A DNA stretch of 64,000 nucleotides from Ralstonia thomasii (GCF_958405895.1 NZ_CATZAR010000007.1), one strand, 5' to 3'; shown: positions 1-11,628, numbered from the stretch's first letter. Notes: generated by a model from the sequence alone, not told the origin. Translations and numbers: made by a program.

Positions 1-340
1 TTGCTTGTTAAAGAACTTCGCGATCAACTTTGTTTATCGCGTCGCTGCGTTTTCTGCAGCAGAGAAACGAGATTATGCAGAGCTTTTTTGTCGCTGTCAA
101 CAACTCGTCGAAGAATTTTTATCCACCAACGCGCCGCCAACCACCACCGAATCTCCAGCCAACCGTCAACCACCCAATCGACCGCAAACCCGCTCTACAC
201 CTGCTTCTCCACCACTTAACACCACCACCGCCACTTGCGTTTCGGCGCTGTGTTTTGCAGCGAGGGGCGAACTATAGGCGGGTTTCCCGAACAGCGCAAG
301 CCCTTTCTTTTCGCGGGGTCTTTCTGCACTTTTCGAGGGG
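1..340. other. Non-coding left edge, AT-rich at its start
   Basis: No convincing gene lies here; the short open frames are low-complexity Pro/Arg/Thr readings with no ribosome site. The first 120 bases are clearly richer in A and T than the rest of the window, and read as a run of small inverted repeats (for example CTGCAGCAG near position 54). From memory, stretches of this kind flank rRNA or tRNA operons in Burkholderiaceae, so an RNA operon may lie just left of the window. This is inference only. The remaining part is the 3' flank of the minus-strand CHAD gene that ends at 341. Confidence 0.35.
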
Positions 341-1201
341 CTACAGCGCCTTGTGAGACCGTACCCAGCGCAGCCCCCGTCCTGCCCGCTTCCGCGCGGC
401 GCTGGCGCGCTTGTGAAAGGCGCTCACTATAGATAGCGGCGGCGGCTCGTCCAATAAGTCGGCAACGCAATCAAGGGAAACACTCGCATCGTGAACCTCG
501 CCCAAGGCGTCTTGCAGTTTGCGCAAGTGACTTCGGTAGCGCTTGGCCGCGTGGGCCCCAAGCGCCGGGTAGAACGCTTCATATAGATAGCGCCACTGCT
601 TTGCGGCGATGCGGGCACGATGCAGTCGTGGTGCAGACGATCGCTTGGGGTGACGCCCGCGACGAATCAGCTTCTTTCGGAGCGCTCCGGCCCGGGCGCG
701 AGCAAAGCGGGAATGCCGCCCAGGCTCGCCGTCCGCATGAAAGGCAGCGACTGCCTGCTCCAGTTCGAACAACATTTCCGGCACGTCCGGCGAGGCCAGC
801 CCGGCACGCAATTCCCCCCAAGCGCGGTTGCGCACCTCTTGGGACTTCTCAAAAGCCTCGTCCAGCCACGCCCGGCCGGCCTTGTCGCTATCGAGTAGGG
901 ACGCCTGGACGGCGGGGAGCCAATCGGTGAGCAGCACATCCCATTCGCGCACTGGGCCAGTGGATGCGGCAAGCGCTCGCAAGCGGGGCTTCCACTTGGC
1001 AACGAAGCTGGCAGGCAGGACCGGCGCAAACGTCACCCAAGCGGAACGCAGCCGACGCAGGGTGACGCGGAACTGGTGAAGATCTTCGTCGCTGGGACTG
1101 GGCGCAGCCAGCTTGGCAAGGGCGTCGCGCAGCGCAGCGATGTGTTCAGTGACGATACCCCCGAAGATCGAAAGGATAGCCGCATGTGAGTGCTTGCTCA
1201 C
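341..1201 (-). CDS. CHAD domain-containing protein
   Basis: This 286-residue protein is a stand-alone CHAD domain, an all-alpha fold rich in conserved His and basic residues that binds inorganic polyphosphate. The first helix carries the typical HQFRVTLRRLRSAW pattern (about residues 42-55), and a second basic repeat, HRARIAAKQWRYLYEAF, begins the C-terminal half. Many relatives are fused to a CYTH triphosphatase domain; here none is present and none is seen next door. The C-terminus is very rich in Arg and Lys, which fits an anionic polymer ligand. The start is a GTG with GGAG about eight bases upstream. The gene lies downstream of glpR on the same strand with a gap of about 110 bases and could be co-transcribed with it. 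Cytoplasmic; function in this organism unknown. Confidence 0.85.
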   Translation of the reverse strand: MSKHSHAAILSIFGGIVTEHIAALRDALAKLAAPSPSDEDLHQFRVTLRRLRSAWVTFAPVLPASFVAKWKPRLRALAASTGPVREWDVLLTDWLPAVQASLLDSDKAGRAWLDEAFEKSQEVRNRAWGELRAGLASPDVPEMLFELEQAVAAFHADGEPGRHSRFARARAGALRKKLIRRGRHPKRSSAPRLHRARIAAKQWRYLYEAFYPALGAHAAKRYRSHLRKLQDALGEVHDASVSLDCVADLLDEPPPLSIVSAFHKRASAARKRAGRGLRWVRSHKAL

Positions 1202-1310
1202 AATGCTCTCCGTGTGACGAGTCTGGATGACAGGGAAGCACGCAAGGTGCGCGCCTTGTCATTTCACTGTAGTGGAACGGTCGAAGACCGCAGAGAAGCT
1301 GGATCAAACG

Positions 1311-2084
1311 TCAGCGCGTTTCGCTGGCGACGATCACGTCCACCTCGGCGGCGCGGAGGACTTCGGCCATCGGCTCAGGCACGGGGACGTCGGTGAAGAA
1401 CTTGTCGATCTGCGAGACATGGCCCAGGCGGACAACAGCGCGGCGACCGAACTTGGAGTGATCGGCCACGAGCCAGACTTCGCGGGACTGCTCGATGATG
1501 GACTGGGCGACGCGCACTTCACGGTAGTCATAGTCGAGCAGCGTGCCGTCTTCGTCGATGCTGGAGACGCCGATGATGCCGATGTCGACGCGAAACTGCT
1601 TCATGAAGTCGATCGTGGCCTCGCCAACGATGCCGCGGTCGCGGTTGCGCACGAGGCCGCCGGCGACAATGACCTCCGCGTCCGGGCTGCCGGAGAGGAT
1701 CGACGCGACGTTCAGATTATTGGTGATGACACGCAGACCGCGGGGCCCGTTCTGGCCGACCAGTGCCTTGGAGACTTCTTCGGTGGTCGTTCCAATATTG
1801 ATGATGAGCGAACGGCCGGGCTCGACGTGGCGCGCAACGACCTCGGCGATACGCCGCTTGGCGTCGATGTGCAGGACCTGGCGCTGGTCGTAGTCGATGT
1901 TTTCGACCGACGAAGGCAGGCCGACGCCGCCGTGATAGCGCGCGAGCAGGCGCTCGTCTTCGAGCTGCCGGATATCGCGACGGATGGTTTGCGTCGTGAC
2001 GCCGAGCACGCGGGCAAGCGCGTCGACGGAGGCATCGCCGTGTTGGCGGACGTATTCGAGGATCTGGCGGTGTCGCGGAAGCAT
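1311..2084 (-). CDS. glpR: DeoR-family repressor GlpR
   Basis: A DeoR-family regulator of 257 residues. The N-terminus has the winged helix-turn-helix (LPRHRQILEYVRQHG, then VTTQTIRRDIRQL), and the C-terminal sugar-phosphate sensor domain has the family ITNN and GGLVR motifs. In characterised relatives the effector is glycerol-3-phosphate, which releases the repressor from DNA. It is divergent from glpD and the whole glycerol operon, so it is very likely their repressor, and the 143-base intergenic region contains candidate operators. The ATG at 2084 gives the usual family N-terminus; a TTG at 2105 would add seven residues. No strong Shine-Dalgarno sequence is visible for either start. Confidence 0.93.
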   Translation of the reverse strand: MLPRHRQILEYVRQHGDASVDALARVLGVTTQTIRRDIRQLEDERLLARYHGGVGLPSSVENIDYDQRQVLHIDAKRRIAEVVARHVEPGRSLIINIGTTTEEVSKALVGQNGPRGLRVITNNLNVASILSGSPDAEVIVAGGLVRNRDRGIVGEATIDFMKQFRVDIGIIGVSSIDEDGTLLDYDYREVRVAQSIIEQSREVWLVADHSKFGRRAVVRLGHVSQIDKFFTDVPVPEPMAEVLRAAEVDVIVASETR

Positions 2085-2093
2085 CAAGTCACG

Positions 2094-2113
2094 AAATGAA
2101 CACAAACGAACAC
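2094..2113. promoter_or_regulatory. Candidate GlpR operator (tandem 10-bp repeat)
   Basis: Two adjacent 10-bp units, AAATGAACAC (2094-2103) and AAACGAACAC (2104-2113), differ at one base; on the minus strand they read GTGTTCGTTT and GTGTTCATTT. They lie immediately upstream of glpR in the glpR-glpD intergenic region. DeoR-family repressors often bind TTCG-containing repeats, so these are good operator candidates for autoregulation. TTTTCGCC at 2150 and a related inverted GCGCGAAAA at 2202 may be further half-sites nearer glpD. Confidence 0.45.
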
Positions 2114-2227
2114 ATATGAGCGGATTAGGCGATTCCCTATGTTGCTTTATTTTCGCCCTTCACTAAACTATCCGCCAACGCGTCACTATTCGCAAGGAAA
2201 GGCGCGAAAATCAACAGATTCAAACCC

Positions 2228-3805
2228 ATGCAACTCACTGACGCGTCGCATCTGGACTGTGATCTGCTGGTGGTCGGAGGCGGCATCAACGGCGTGGGTA
2301 TCGCGCGTGATGCCGTGGGCCGTGGCCTGTCGGTGGTCTTGTGTGAAAAGGACGACCTGGCCCAGCACACCTCTTCGGCCTCGACCAAGCTGATCCACGG
2401 CGGGCTGCGGTACCTCGAATATTACGAATTCAGCCTGGTGCGCAAGGCACTGCAGGAGCGCGAGGTGCTGCTGCGCATGGCGCCACACATCATGTGGCCG
2501 CTGCGTTTCGTGATGCCGCACGATGCCGCGCAACGTCCGGCGTGGATGATCCGCGCTGGCCTCTTCCTCTATGACCATCTGGCACGCCGGCGCTTTCTGC
2601 CGGGCTCGGAGTCGATCAAGCTGGCGCGGCATCCGGCCGGCAAGCCGCTCAAGGCTGGCTACACGCGGGGGTTCGTCTATTCCGACGGCTGGGTGGACGA
2701 CGCCCGCCTGGTGGTGCTCAATGCCCGGGACGCGGCGGACCGCGGCGCACAGATCTTCACCCGCACGCGCTGCTTGAACGCGGAGCGCCGCGCTGATGGG
2801 TGGCACGCCTCGCTGGCTGGCCCGGACGGCATCCGCTCCGTGCGCGCAAAGGCGATCGTTAATGCCGCCGGGCCGTGGGCGGCGGAGTTCGCCCGTTCTG
2901 CGCACGCGCTGCCGAGCACGCGCGGCCTGCGGCTGATCAAGGGCAGCCACATCGTGGTGCGGCGGATGTTCGATCACCCGTTCGCCTATATCTTCCAGAA
3001 CCCGGACGGGCGGATCGTATTTGCGATCCCGTACCAGAACGATTTCACGCTGATCGGCACGACGGATCTGGAATACAAGGGCTCGGTGGACCAAGTGGCC
3101 ATCGATGCCGGCGAAATCCAATACCTGTGCGAAATGGCCAGCCGCTATTTCACCCGGCAGCTGACGCCGAGCGATGTGGTGTGGAGTTACTCCGGGGTGC
3201 GGCCGCTGCTGGACGACAGCGCCGCCAACGCCTCGGCCATCACGCGCGATTACCTGGTCGAATGCGAAACCGGCGCCGACGGCGCGAACGCCCCGCTCAT
3301 CAACGTGTGGGGCGGCAAGATCACGACCTACCGCAAGCTGGCCGAAGAAGCGCTGGACCAACTGGCCCCGCATCTGCCGCTGGCCGGCAAGCCTTCGTGG
3401 ACGGCCACCGCATCGCTGCCGGGCGGCGATCTGGAAGCGCCGGGGCAGCTGGTTGCCGAATACACCTTCGACGATTTTGTGGCGCGCCTGCAAAAACGTT
3501 TGCCGTGGCTGCCGACCCTGCTGGCGATGCGCTATGCGCACCAGTACGGCACGCGCGTGAACACGCTGCTGGCCGGCGCCACGCGGCTGGAAGAACTAGG
3601 CGCCGAAGTAACGCCCGGGCTGTACGAAGCCGAAATCCGCTACCTGATCGAACACGAATGGGCCCGCACGGCGCAGGACATCCTGTGGCGGCGGACCAAG
3701 CTGGGCCTGCACGCCAGCGATGCCGACCGCAGCCGGCTGGAAGTCTGGCTGGCGCGGCATCTGCCGGAAGGCGACACCACACCAGTGGCAGAACGAGCGC
3801 CCTGA
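2228..3805 (+). CDS. glpD: Aerobic glycerol-3-phosphate dehydrogenase GlpD
   Basis: GlpD is the FAD enzyme that oxidises sn-glycerol-3-phosphate to dihydroxyacetone phosphate at the cytoplasmic membrane and passes electrons to ubiquinone. The 525-residue protein has the usual length. The dinucleotide-binding motif VVGGGINGVGIARD sits near the N-terminus, followed by the family signatures STKLIHGGLRYLEYYEF and, further on, WSYSGVRPL and WGGKITTYRKLAEEAL, which bind FAD and substrate. It is the first gene of the glycerol operon, divergent from glpR; 66 bases separate it from glpS. The ATG at 2228 has no close Shine-Dalgarno sequence; a purine-rich GGAAAGG lies 25 bases upstream. Confidence 0.96.
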   Translation: MQLTDASHLDCDLLVVGGGINGVGIARDAVGRGLSVVLCEKDDLAQHTSSASTKLIHGGLRYLEYYEFSLVRKALQEREVLLRMAPHIMWPLRFVMPHDAAQRPAWMIRAGLFLYDHLARRRFLPGSESIKLARHPAGKPLKAGYTRGFVYSDGWVDDARLVVLNARDAADRGAQIFTRTRCLNAERRADGWHASLAGPDGIRSVRAKAIVNAAGPWAAEFARSAHALPSTRGLRLIKGSHIVVRRMFDHPFAYIFQNPDGRIVFAIPYQNDFTLIGTTDLEYKGSVDQVAIDAGEIQYLCEMASRYFTRQLTPSDVVWSYSGVRPLLDDSAANASAITRDYLVECETGADGANAPLINVWGGKITTYRKLAEEALDQLAPHLPLAGKPSWTATASLPGGDLEAPGQLVAEYTFDDFVARLQKRLPWLPTLLAMRYAHQYGTRVNTLLAGATRLEELGAEVTPGLYEAEIRYLIEHEWARTAQDILWRRTKLGLHASDADRSRLEVWLARHLPEGDTTPVAERAP

Positions 3806-3871
3806 AGCACCGGGACCCGCCGCCCGAGCCAAGACATCAAGAAATCAAAGCAGTAAGACGGGAGACATCAA

Positions 3872-4990
3872 TTGATTCTGGAACTGGACCAGGTTACGGC
3901 CATGGTCGGGGCGCAGACGCATCTGTACCCGACCAGCCTGCGGCTGGCGCCCGGCGCCATCAACGTGCTGCTGGGGCCGACGCAAGCCGGCAAGACCACG
4001 CTGATGCGCATCATGGCCGGGCTTGACCGGCCGACCACCGGCCGCGTACTGGTCGACGGCAAGGACGTGACGGGCGTAGGGGTGCGCGATCGCAATCTGG
4101 CGATGGTGTACCAGCAATTCATCAACTACCCGGCGATGACGGTGTACGACAACATCGCCTCGCCGCTGCGCCTGCAGGGCACCAACAAGGGCGAGATCGA
4201 CTCGCGCGTGCGGGCCGTCGCCGCCAAGCTGCACATCGAACATCTGCTGCAGCGCCTGCCGGCCGAGCTGTCGGGCGGACAGCAGCAACGCTGCGCGCTG
4301 GCGCGGGCGCTGGTCAAGCGGGCACCACTGGTGCTGCTGGACGAACCGCTCGTCAATCTCGACTACAAGCTGCGCGAAGAATTGCGTGCCGAGTTGGCAT
4401 CGCTCTTCGCTGATGGCGGCACGACCGTCGTGTACGCCACCACGGAGCCGCAGGAAGCGCTGCTGCTGGGCGGCCACACCGTCGTCATGCATGAAGGCCG
4501 CGTGCTGCAAGACGGCCCGACGCTCGACATGTACGAAGTGCCGGTGTCGGTCAACGCAGCGGCCATCTTCAACGACCCGCCGATGAACGTGCTGGACGCC
4601 ACCGTGGTGGAAGGCAACCAGATCCGCCTGCCACAAGGCATTGACGTTGCATGGACGCGCCCGCTGCCGATGACGGCCGGCACGCGCTGCCGCATCGGCC
4701 TGCGTCCGAGCCACATCCGCCTGGCGCCGCGCAACGGCGGTGCCGTCGCGCTGCCGGGCACGGTGGAGTTGGCCGAGCTGTCGGGCTCCGAAACGTATCT
4801 GCACGTGCGCGCGCACGCCGCTGGCCAGTCGAACACGATCGGCCTGGTCGCGCAGTTGCCGGGTGTGCATGAGTTCGAACTGGGCGCGGCGCTGGACGTA
4901 TTTGTCGATCCGGCCGAACTGTTCCTGTTCGACGATGCGGGCAAGCTGGTGAGCGCGCCCAAGCAGGGAGGCGCACATGGCACGCATTGA
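3872..4990 (+). CDS. glpS: Glycerol ABC transporter ATP-binding protein GlpS
   Basis: One of two ATPases of the ABC glycerol importer first described in Rhizobium leguminosarum (GlpSTPQUV). The protein has 372 residues with an N-terminal nucleotide-binding domain and a C-terminal OB/TOBE-like region. Walker A is GPTQAGKTT (35-43), the signature is a perfect LSGGQ (133-137) and Walker B is LVLLDEP (153-159). The switch histidine that normally follows the last core strand is replaced: the segment reads VVYATTEPQEA with Thr191 where His is expected. The start is a TTG at 3872 behind GGGAGA, because the ABC core begins directly after it. The 3' end overlaps glpT by 14 bases, implying translational coupling. 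Confidence 0.92.
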   Translation: MILELDQVTAMVGAQTHLYPTSLRLAPGAINVLLGPTQAGKTTLMRIMAGLDRPTTGRVLVDGKDVTGVGVRDRNLAMVYQQFINYPAMTVYDNIASPLRLQGTNKGEIDSRVRAVAAKLHIEHLLQRLPAELSGGQQQRCALARALVKRAPLVLLDEPLVNLDYKLREELRAELASLFADGGTTVVYATTEPQEALLLGGHTVVMHEGRVLQDGPTLDMYEVPVSVNAAAIFNDPPMNVLDATVVEGNQIRLPQGIDVAWTRPLPMTAGTRCRIGLRPSHIRLAPRNGGAVALPGTVELAELSGSETYLHVRAHAAGQSNTIGLVAQLPGVHEFELGAALDVFVDPAELFLFDDAGKLVSAPKQGGAHGTH

Positions 4991-6070
4991 ATTCCGCAAT
5001 CTGGGCCACAGCTACCGCCCGAATCCGCAAGCGCTGTCGGACTACGCGCTGCAGCCGATGAACATGACCTGGCGCGACGGCGGTGCGTATGCGCTGCTGG
5101 GACCGTCGGGCTGCGGCAAGTCCACGCTGCTGAACATCATCTCGGGGCTGCTGACGCCGTCGGAAGGCCAGGTGCTGTTCGACGACCGCGACGTCACGCA
5201 CGCCAGTCCGCGCGAACGCAACATCGCCCAGGTGTTCCAGTTCCCCGTCATCTACGACACGATGACCGTGTTCGACAACCTCGCCTTCCCGCTGCGCAAT
5301 CGCAAGACGCCGGAAGCCGAAGTGAAGAAGCGCGTGGAGGAAGTGGCCGAGATCCTCGAGCTGCAGCACGCGCTCAAGCGCCGCGCCTCTGGTCTGGCGG
5401 CCGACGCCAAGCAGAAGATCTCGCTGGGCCGCGGCCTGGTGCGCAAGGACGTGGCGGCCATCCTGTTCGACGAGCCGCTCACCGTCATCGATCCGCACCT
5501 GAAGTGGCAACTGCGTCGCCAGCTCAAGAAGATTCACCAGCAGCTCAAGCTCACGCTGATCTACGTGACGCACGACCAGGTGGAAGCGCTGACCTTTGCC
5601 GACGAGGTGGTCGTCATGACCGAAGGCAAGGTCGTGCAGCAAGGCGGGCCGGAAGCGCTGTTCGAGCGGCCGGACCATACCTTCGTCGGCTACTTCATCG
5701 GCAGCCCGGGCATGAACCTCTACCCGGTGACGGTGGATGGCGAGGTGATTGCGCTGGGTGATCAGCGCCTGTCGGTGGGGCGCGACACGCTTGCCACGCT
5801 CAAGAACGCAAACGGTTCGCTCAAGCTCGGCATTCGGCCGGAATTCGTGCAACTGGCCGCACCCGGCGAAGTCGGCACCGTCGCCGCCAACGTCCATCAG
5901 GTGCAGCAACTGGGTACGCACCAGTTGCTGACCGCCAGCCTCGGGGAAGCCGGCGGACTGCCGATCAAGGCCAAGCTGCCCAACGAAGTGTCCGTGACCG
6001 AATCGCGCGTGTGGCTGCGCCTGGATGCGCCGCAGACGCTGTATTACAGCAATGACGAGAGGATCGGCCG

Positions 6071-6074
<4 letters not shown>
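4977..6074 (+). CDS. glpT: Glycerol ABC transporter ATP-binding protein GlpT
   Basis: Second ATPase of the glycerol importer, 365 residues; the name follows Rhizobium usage and is not the E. coli glycerol-3-phosphate antiporter GlpT. Walker A is GPSGCGKST (42-50), the Q-loop glutamine is Q88, Walker B is AILFDEP (161-167) and the switch histidine is intact in YVTHDQ (H199). The ABC signature is degenerate: where LSGGQ is expected the protein reads ASGLA (137-141). GlpS shows the opposite pattern, so a GlpS-GlpT heterodimer should have one canonical and one degenerate ATP site. The gene overlaps glpS upstream and shares an ATGA overlap with glpP downstream. Confidence 0.92.
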
Positions 6075-6953
<879 letters not shown>

Positions 6954-6961
<8 letters not shown>

Positions 6962-7787
6962 GCAGAACCACAACAACGAACACAAGCGCAGGATCGCGCG
7001 CGCGATCACGCTGGCGGTATACGTGGCGTTTGCCGTGCTGCCGCTGTACTGGATGTTGAGCATGTCGCTCAAGACCAATGAGGAGACGCTGGCCGGCTTC
7101 TCGATCTGGCCGAAGCTCGTCACGTTCGACAACTACAAGATCATCTTCACCGATCCGTCGTGGTACTGGGGTTACATCAACTCCATCATCTACGTGACGA
7201 TGAACACGGTGCTCTCGACCGTGGTGGCGCTGCCGGCGGCCTACGCCTTCTCGCGCTACCGCTTCCTGGGCGACAAGCACATGTTCTTCTGGCTGCTGAC
7301 GAACCGCATGACGCCGCCCGCGGTGTTCCTGCTGCCGTTCTTCCAGTTGTATTCGACGGTCGGCCTGATGGACACGCACCTGGGCGTGGCGCTGGCGCAC
7401 ATGCTGTTCAACGTGCCGCTGGCGGTGTGGATTCTCGAAGGCTTCATGTCGGGCATCCCGCGCGAGATTGACGAGACGGCCTACATCGACGGCTACAGCT
7501 TCCCCAAGTTCTTCCTGAAGATCTTCCTGCCGCTGATCAAGGCCGGCGTGGGCGTGACGGCGTTCTTCTGCTTCATGTTCAGCTGGGTGGAGCTGCTGCT
7601 CGCACGCACGCTCACCTCGGTCGATGCCAAACCCATTACCGCGGTGATGACGCGCACGGTATCGGCTTCGGGCATGGATTGGGGCGTGCTGGCCGCAGCC
7701 GGTGTGCTGACGATCATTCCCGGTGCGCTGGTGATCTGGTTTGTGCGGAACTACATCGCGAAGGGCTTCGCGATGGGCCGCGTCTAA
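6954..7787 (+). CDS. glpQ: Glycerol ABC transporter permease GlpQ
   Basis: Second permease of the importer, 277 residues, MalG/UgpE-like; not the glycerophosphodiesterase also called GlpQ. A hydrophobic N-terminal helix follows a basic stretch, and further membrane segments are clear. The EAA loop reads ETAYIDGYSFPKFFLKIFLP, in the usual place about 100 residues before the C-terminus. It overlaps glpP by eight bases and is followed after 22 bases by glpU. With GlpP it forms the heterodimeric transmembrane channel. Confidence 0.9.
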
Positions 7788-7809
7788 AACAAGAACGGGA
7801 GACACAGCC

Positions 7810-8091
7810 ATGTTCAGCTGGATGGCCTGGACGCCCGAAGTGGCGATCTTCTTTGGCTGCATCGCCTTGATGCTGGCCAGCATGACGGTCTGGGAGGTGG
7901 TGCGGCCCACAGTGGAGCGCAAGGGCTTCCTGCCCATCGCCACCACGCGCGGCGACCGCCTCTTCATCGGCCTGTTGACCGCGGCCTATATCAACCTGGC
8001 GTGGGTTGGGCTCACGTCGGAGGAGACCGGCGCCTGGGGCGGCTTCATTGCCTCGATGGTGGTGCTGGCGATCGTGATGTGGCGCGGCTGA
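7810..8091 (+). CDS. glpU: Small membrane protein GlpU (DUF2160-like) of the glycerol transporter operon
   Basis: A 93-residue protein with three hydrophobic stretches (about residues 7-27, 45-65 and 74-92), so probably an inner-membrane protein. In rhizobial and other proteobacterial glycerol ABC operons a small DUF2160 protein sits at this place between the permeases and the binding protein, named GlpU; its role is not known. The start chosen is the ATG at 7810, preceded by GGGAGA; an open frame upstream of it reads into the glpQ coding end and is not credible. It is followed by a 171-base structured gap before glpV. Confidence 0.8.
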   Translation: MFSWMAWTPEVAIFFGCIALMLASMTVWEVVRPTVERKGFLPIATTRGDRLFIGLLTAAYINLAWVGLTSEETGAWGGFIASMVVLAIVMWRG

Positions 8092-8123
8092 TGCCGGTGC
8101 ATCGTCCATGAATTTGCAGGTCC

Positions 8124-8151
8124 GGGAGCATCTGCGCAGGCTGATGCTCCC
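8124..8151 (+). promoter_or_regulatory. Perfect intercistronic hairpin downstream of glpU
   Basis: GGGAGCATC (8124-8132) and GATGCTCCC (8143-8151) form a perfect 9-bp stem with a 10-base loop. There is no T-run after it, so it is not a classical intrinsic terminator. Its place between the permease block and the binding-protein gene suggests an mRNA-processing or 3'-stabilising structure, or partial termination, that sets different amounts of membrane and periplasmic components. Confidence 0.5.
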
Positions 8152-8176
8152 ACGCCCAATTTGACGTACGGGCACA

Positions 8177-8230
8177 GGCATTCCATCACGCTCCCCGCGT
8201 CGGAATGCCGGATGTTTTCGCTGCGGGGAG
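8177..8230 (+). promoter_or_regulatory. Possible H-type pseudoknot in the glpV leader
   Basis: GGCATTCC (8177-8184) pairs perfectly with GGAATGCC (8202-8209). The loop of this stem contains CTCCCCGC (8191-8198), which pairs perfectly with GCGGGGAG (8223-8230) downstream of the stem. Two interlocked 8-bp helices of this order form the H-type pseudoknot topology. The second helix ends 33 bases before the glpV start codon and 21 bases before its GAGGAG ribosome site. It may control glpV translation or stabilise the mRNA. Confidence 0.45.
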
Positions 8231-8262
8231 AACAACAAGCCAACAAGCACGAGGAGATACCG

Positions 8263-9999
<1,737 letters not shown>

Positions 10000-10112
10000 T
10001 TCGCGCGTGTCCGTCGGTCGCCAACACGGGGCCGGCGGGCTACCATGCTTGCATTCGTTTCACATGCCGCGGGGCCGGCTGATCGTGCCCGGCGGTCACT
10101 CTTTTCTGCCTT

Positions 10113-11609
10113 ATGGAATACCTCCTCGCGCTCGACCAGGGCACATCCAGCTCACGCGCCATCGTCTTCAACCGCGCCGGCCAGATCGTCGCCAGTGCCC
10201 AGCAGGAGTTTCCGCAGCATTTCCCGCAGCCCGGCTGGGTCGAGCATGACCCGTTCGACATCTGGAACAGCCAGCTCGCCACCTGCCGCGCCGCACTCGA
10301 ACAAGCCAAGCTCTCCGCTGCCGACATGGCGGCGCTTGGCATCACCAACCAGCGCGAAACCACCATGGTGTGGGAGCGCGCCACGGGCAAACCGATCTTC
10401 AACGCCATCGTCTGGCAGGACCGCCGCACCGAAGCCATCTGCGAAAGCCTGCGCGCCGAGGGCCTGGAAGACGAGGTGCGCAAGCGCACCGGCCTGATCA
10501 TCGATCCGTATTTTTCGGCCACCAAGCTGCGCTGGATTCTCGACCACGTGGACGGCGGCCGCGAGCGCGCGGCACGTGGCGAACTTGCCTTCGGCACCAT
10601 CGACAGCTGGCTCGTCTGGCAACTCACACGCGGCCGCCTGCATGTGACCGACGTATCGAACGCTTCCCGCACGATGCTGTGGAACATCCACACCGGCGAA
10701 TGGGATGCGGACCTGATGCGCGCGCTCGACATTCACCCGAGCCTGTTGCCCGAGGTGCATCCGTCTGCGCATCAGTTCGGGCAGACCGATGCCGACTGGC
10801 TCGGCGCCTCGCTCACCATCGGCGGCATTGCCGGCGACCAGCAATCGGCGCTCTTCGGCCAGGCCTGCTTCAAGCCGGGCATGGCCAAGAACACCTACGG
10901 CACCGGCTGTTTCATGTTGCTCAACACGGGCGACAAAGCGGTCCAGTCGCACAACGGCCTCATCAGCACGGCGGCATGCCAGAGCGGCACGAAGCGCAGC
11001 TATGCGCTCGAAGGCAGCGTATTCGTCGGTGGCGCGGTGGTGCAGTGGCTGCGCGACGGCCTGCGCGCCATCCAGCGCTCCGCCGACGTCGAAGGCCTGG
11101 CCGCCTCGGTGCCCGATTCCGGCGGCGTGGTGTTCGTGCCGTCGTTCACGGGCCTGGGGGCACCGTACTGGGACCCCACCGCGCAGGGCGCCATCGTCGG
11201 CCTCTCGCGCGGCACAACCATCGGCCACATCGCACGTGCGGCGCTCGAATCCATCGCCTTCCAGAGCACCGCATTGCTGCAGGCTATGACGCGCGATGCC
11301 GTTTCCACCATCTCGGAACTGCGCGTCGATGGCGGCGCCTCGGCCAACAACCTGCTCCTGCAGTTCCAGGCTGACCTGCTCGGCATTCCGGTCGTGCGTC
11401 CGGAGATCATCGAGACCACGGCGCTGGGGGCGGCTTACCTGGCGGGCATCGCCACCGGCTTCTATCGTGATGAAGCCGAGGTCGCCCAGCAATGGCGTGC
11501 CTCGCGCACGTTCCACCCCGTCATCAGCCGCGACGAGGCCGCACACCGCATCGCCCAATGGGAAATGGCCGTTGCGCAGGTCCGCCTGCCGACAACGCGC
11601 GGCCACTGA
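10113..11609 (+). CDS. glpK: Glycerol kinase GlpK
   Basis: FGGY-family kinase of 498 residues that phosphorylates glycerol to sn-glycerol-3-phosphate with ATP, trapping it in the cell and supplying both GlpD and the GlpR inducer. The N-terminal phosphate motif DQGTSSSRAIVF, the substrate region ITNQRETTMVWER, and the C-terminal motifs GTGCFMLLNTG and RVDGGASANN are all present, and length is normal. No clear Shine-Dalgarno sequence precedes the ATG at 10113. The 113-base gap from glpV holds ATTCGTTT (10053-10060), similar to the repeats near glpR and a possible extra operator. An intrinsic terminator follows the stop. Confidence 0.96.
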   Translation: MEYLLALDQGTSSSRAIVFNRAGQIVASAQQEFPQHFPQPGWVEHDPFDIWNSQLATCRAALEQAKLSAADMAALGITNQRETTMVWERATGKPIFNAIVWQDRRTEAICESLRAEGLEDEVRKRTGLIIDPYFSATKLRWILDHVDGGRERAARGELAFGTIDSWLVWQLTRGRLHVTDVSNASRTMLWNIHTGEWDADLMRALDIHPSLLPEVHPSAHQFGQTDADWLGASLTIGGIAGDQQSALFGQACFKPGMAKNTYGTGCFMLLNTGDKAVQSHNGLISTAACQSGTKRSYALEGSVFVGGAVVQWLRDGLRAIQRSADVEGLAASVPDSGGVVFVPSFTGLGAPYWDPTAQGAIVGLSRGTTIGHIARAALESIAFQSTALLQAMTRDAVSTISELRVDGGASANNLLLQFQADLLGIPVVRPEIIETTALGAAYLAGIATGFYRDEAEVAQQWRASRTFHPVISRDEAAHRIAQWEMAVAQVRLPTTRGH

Positions 11610-11628
11610 AGGCAAACCCGGCAACCAG

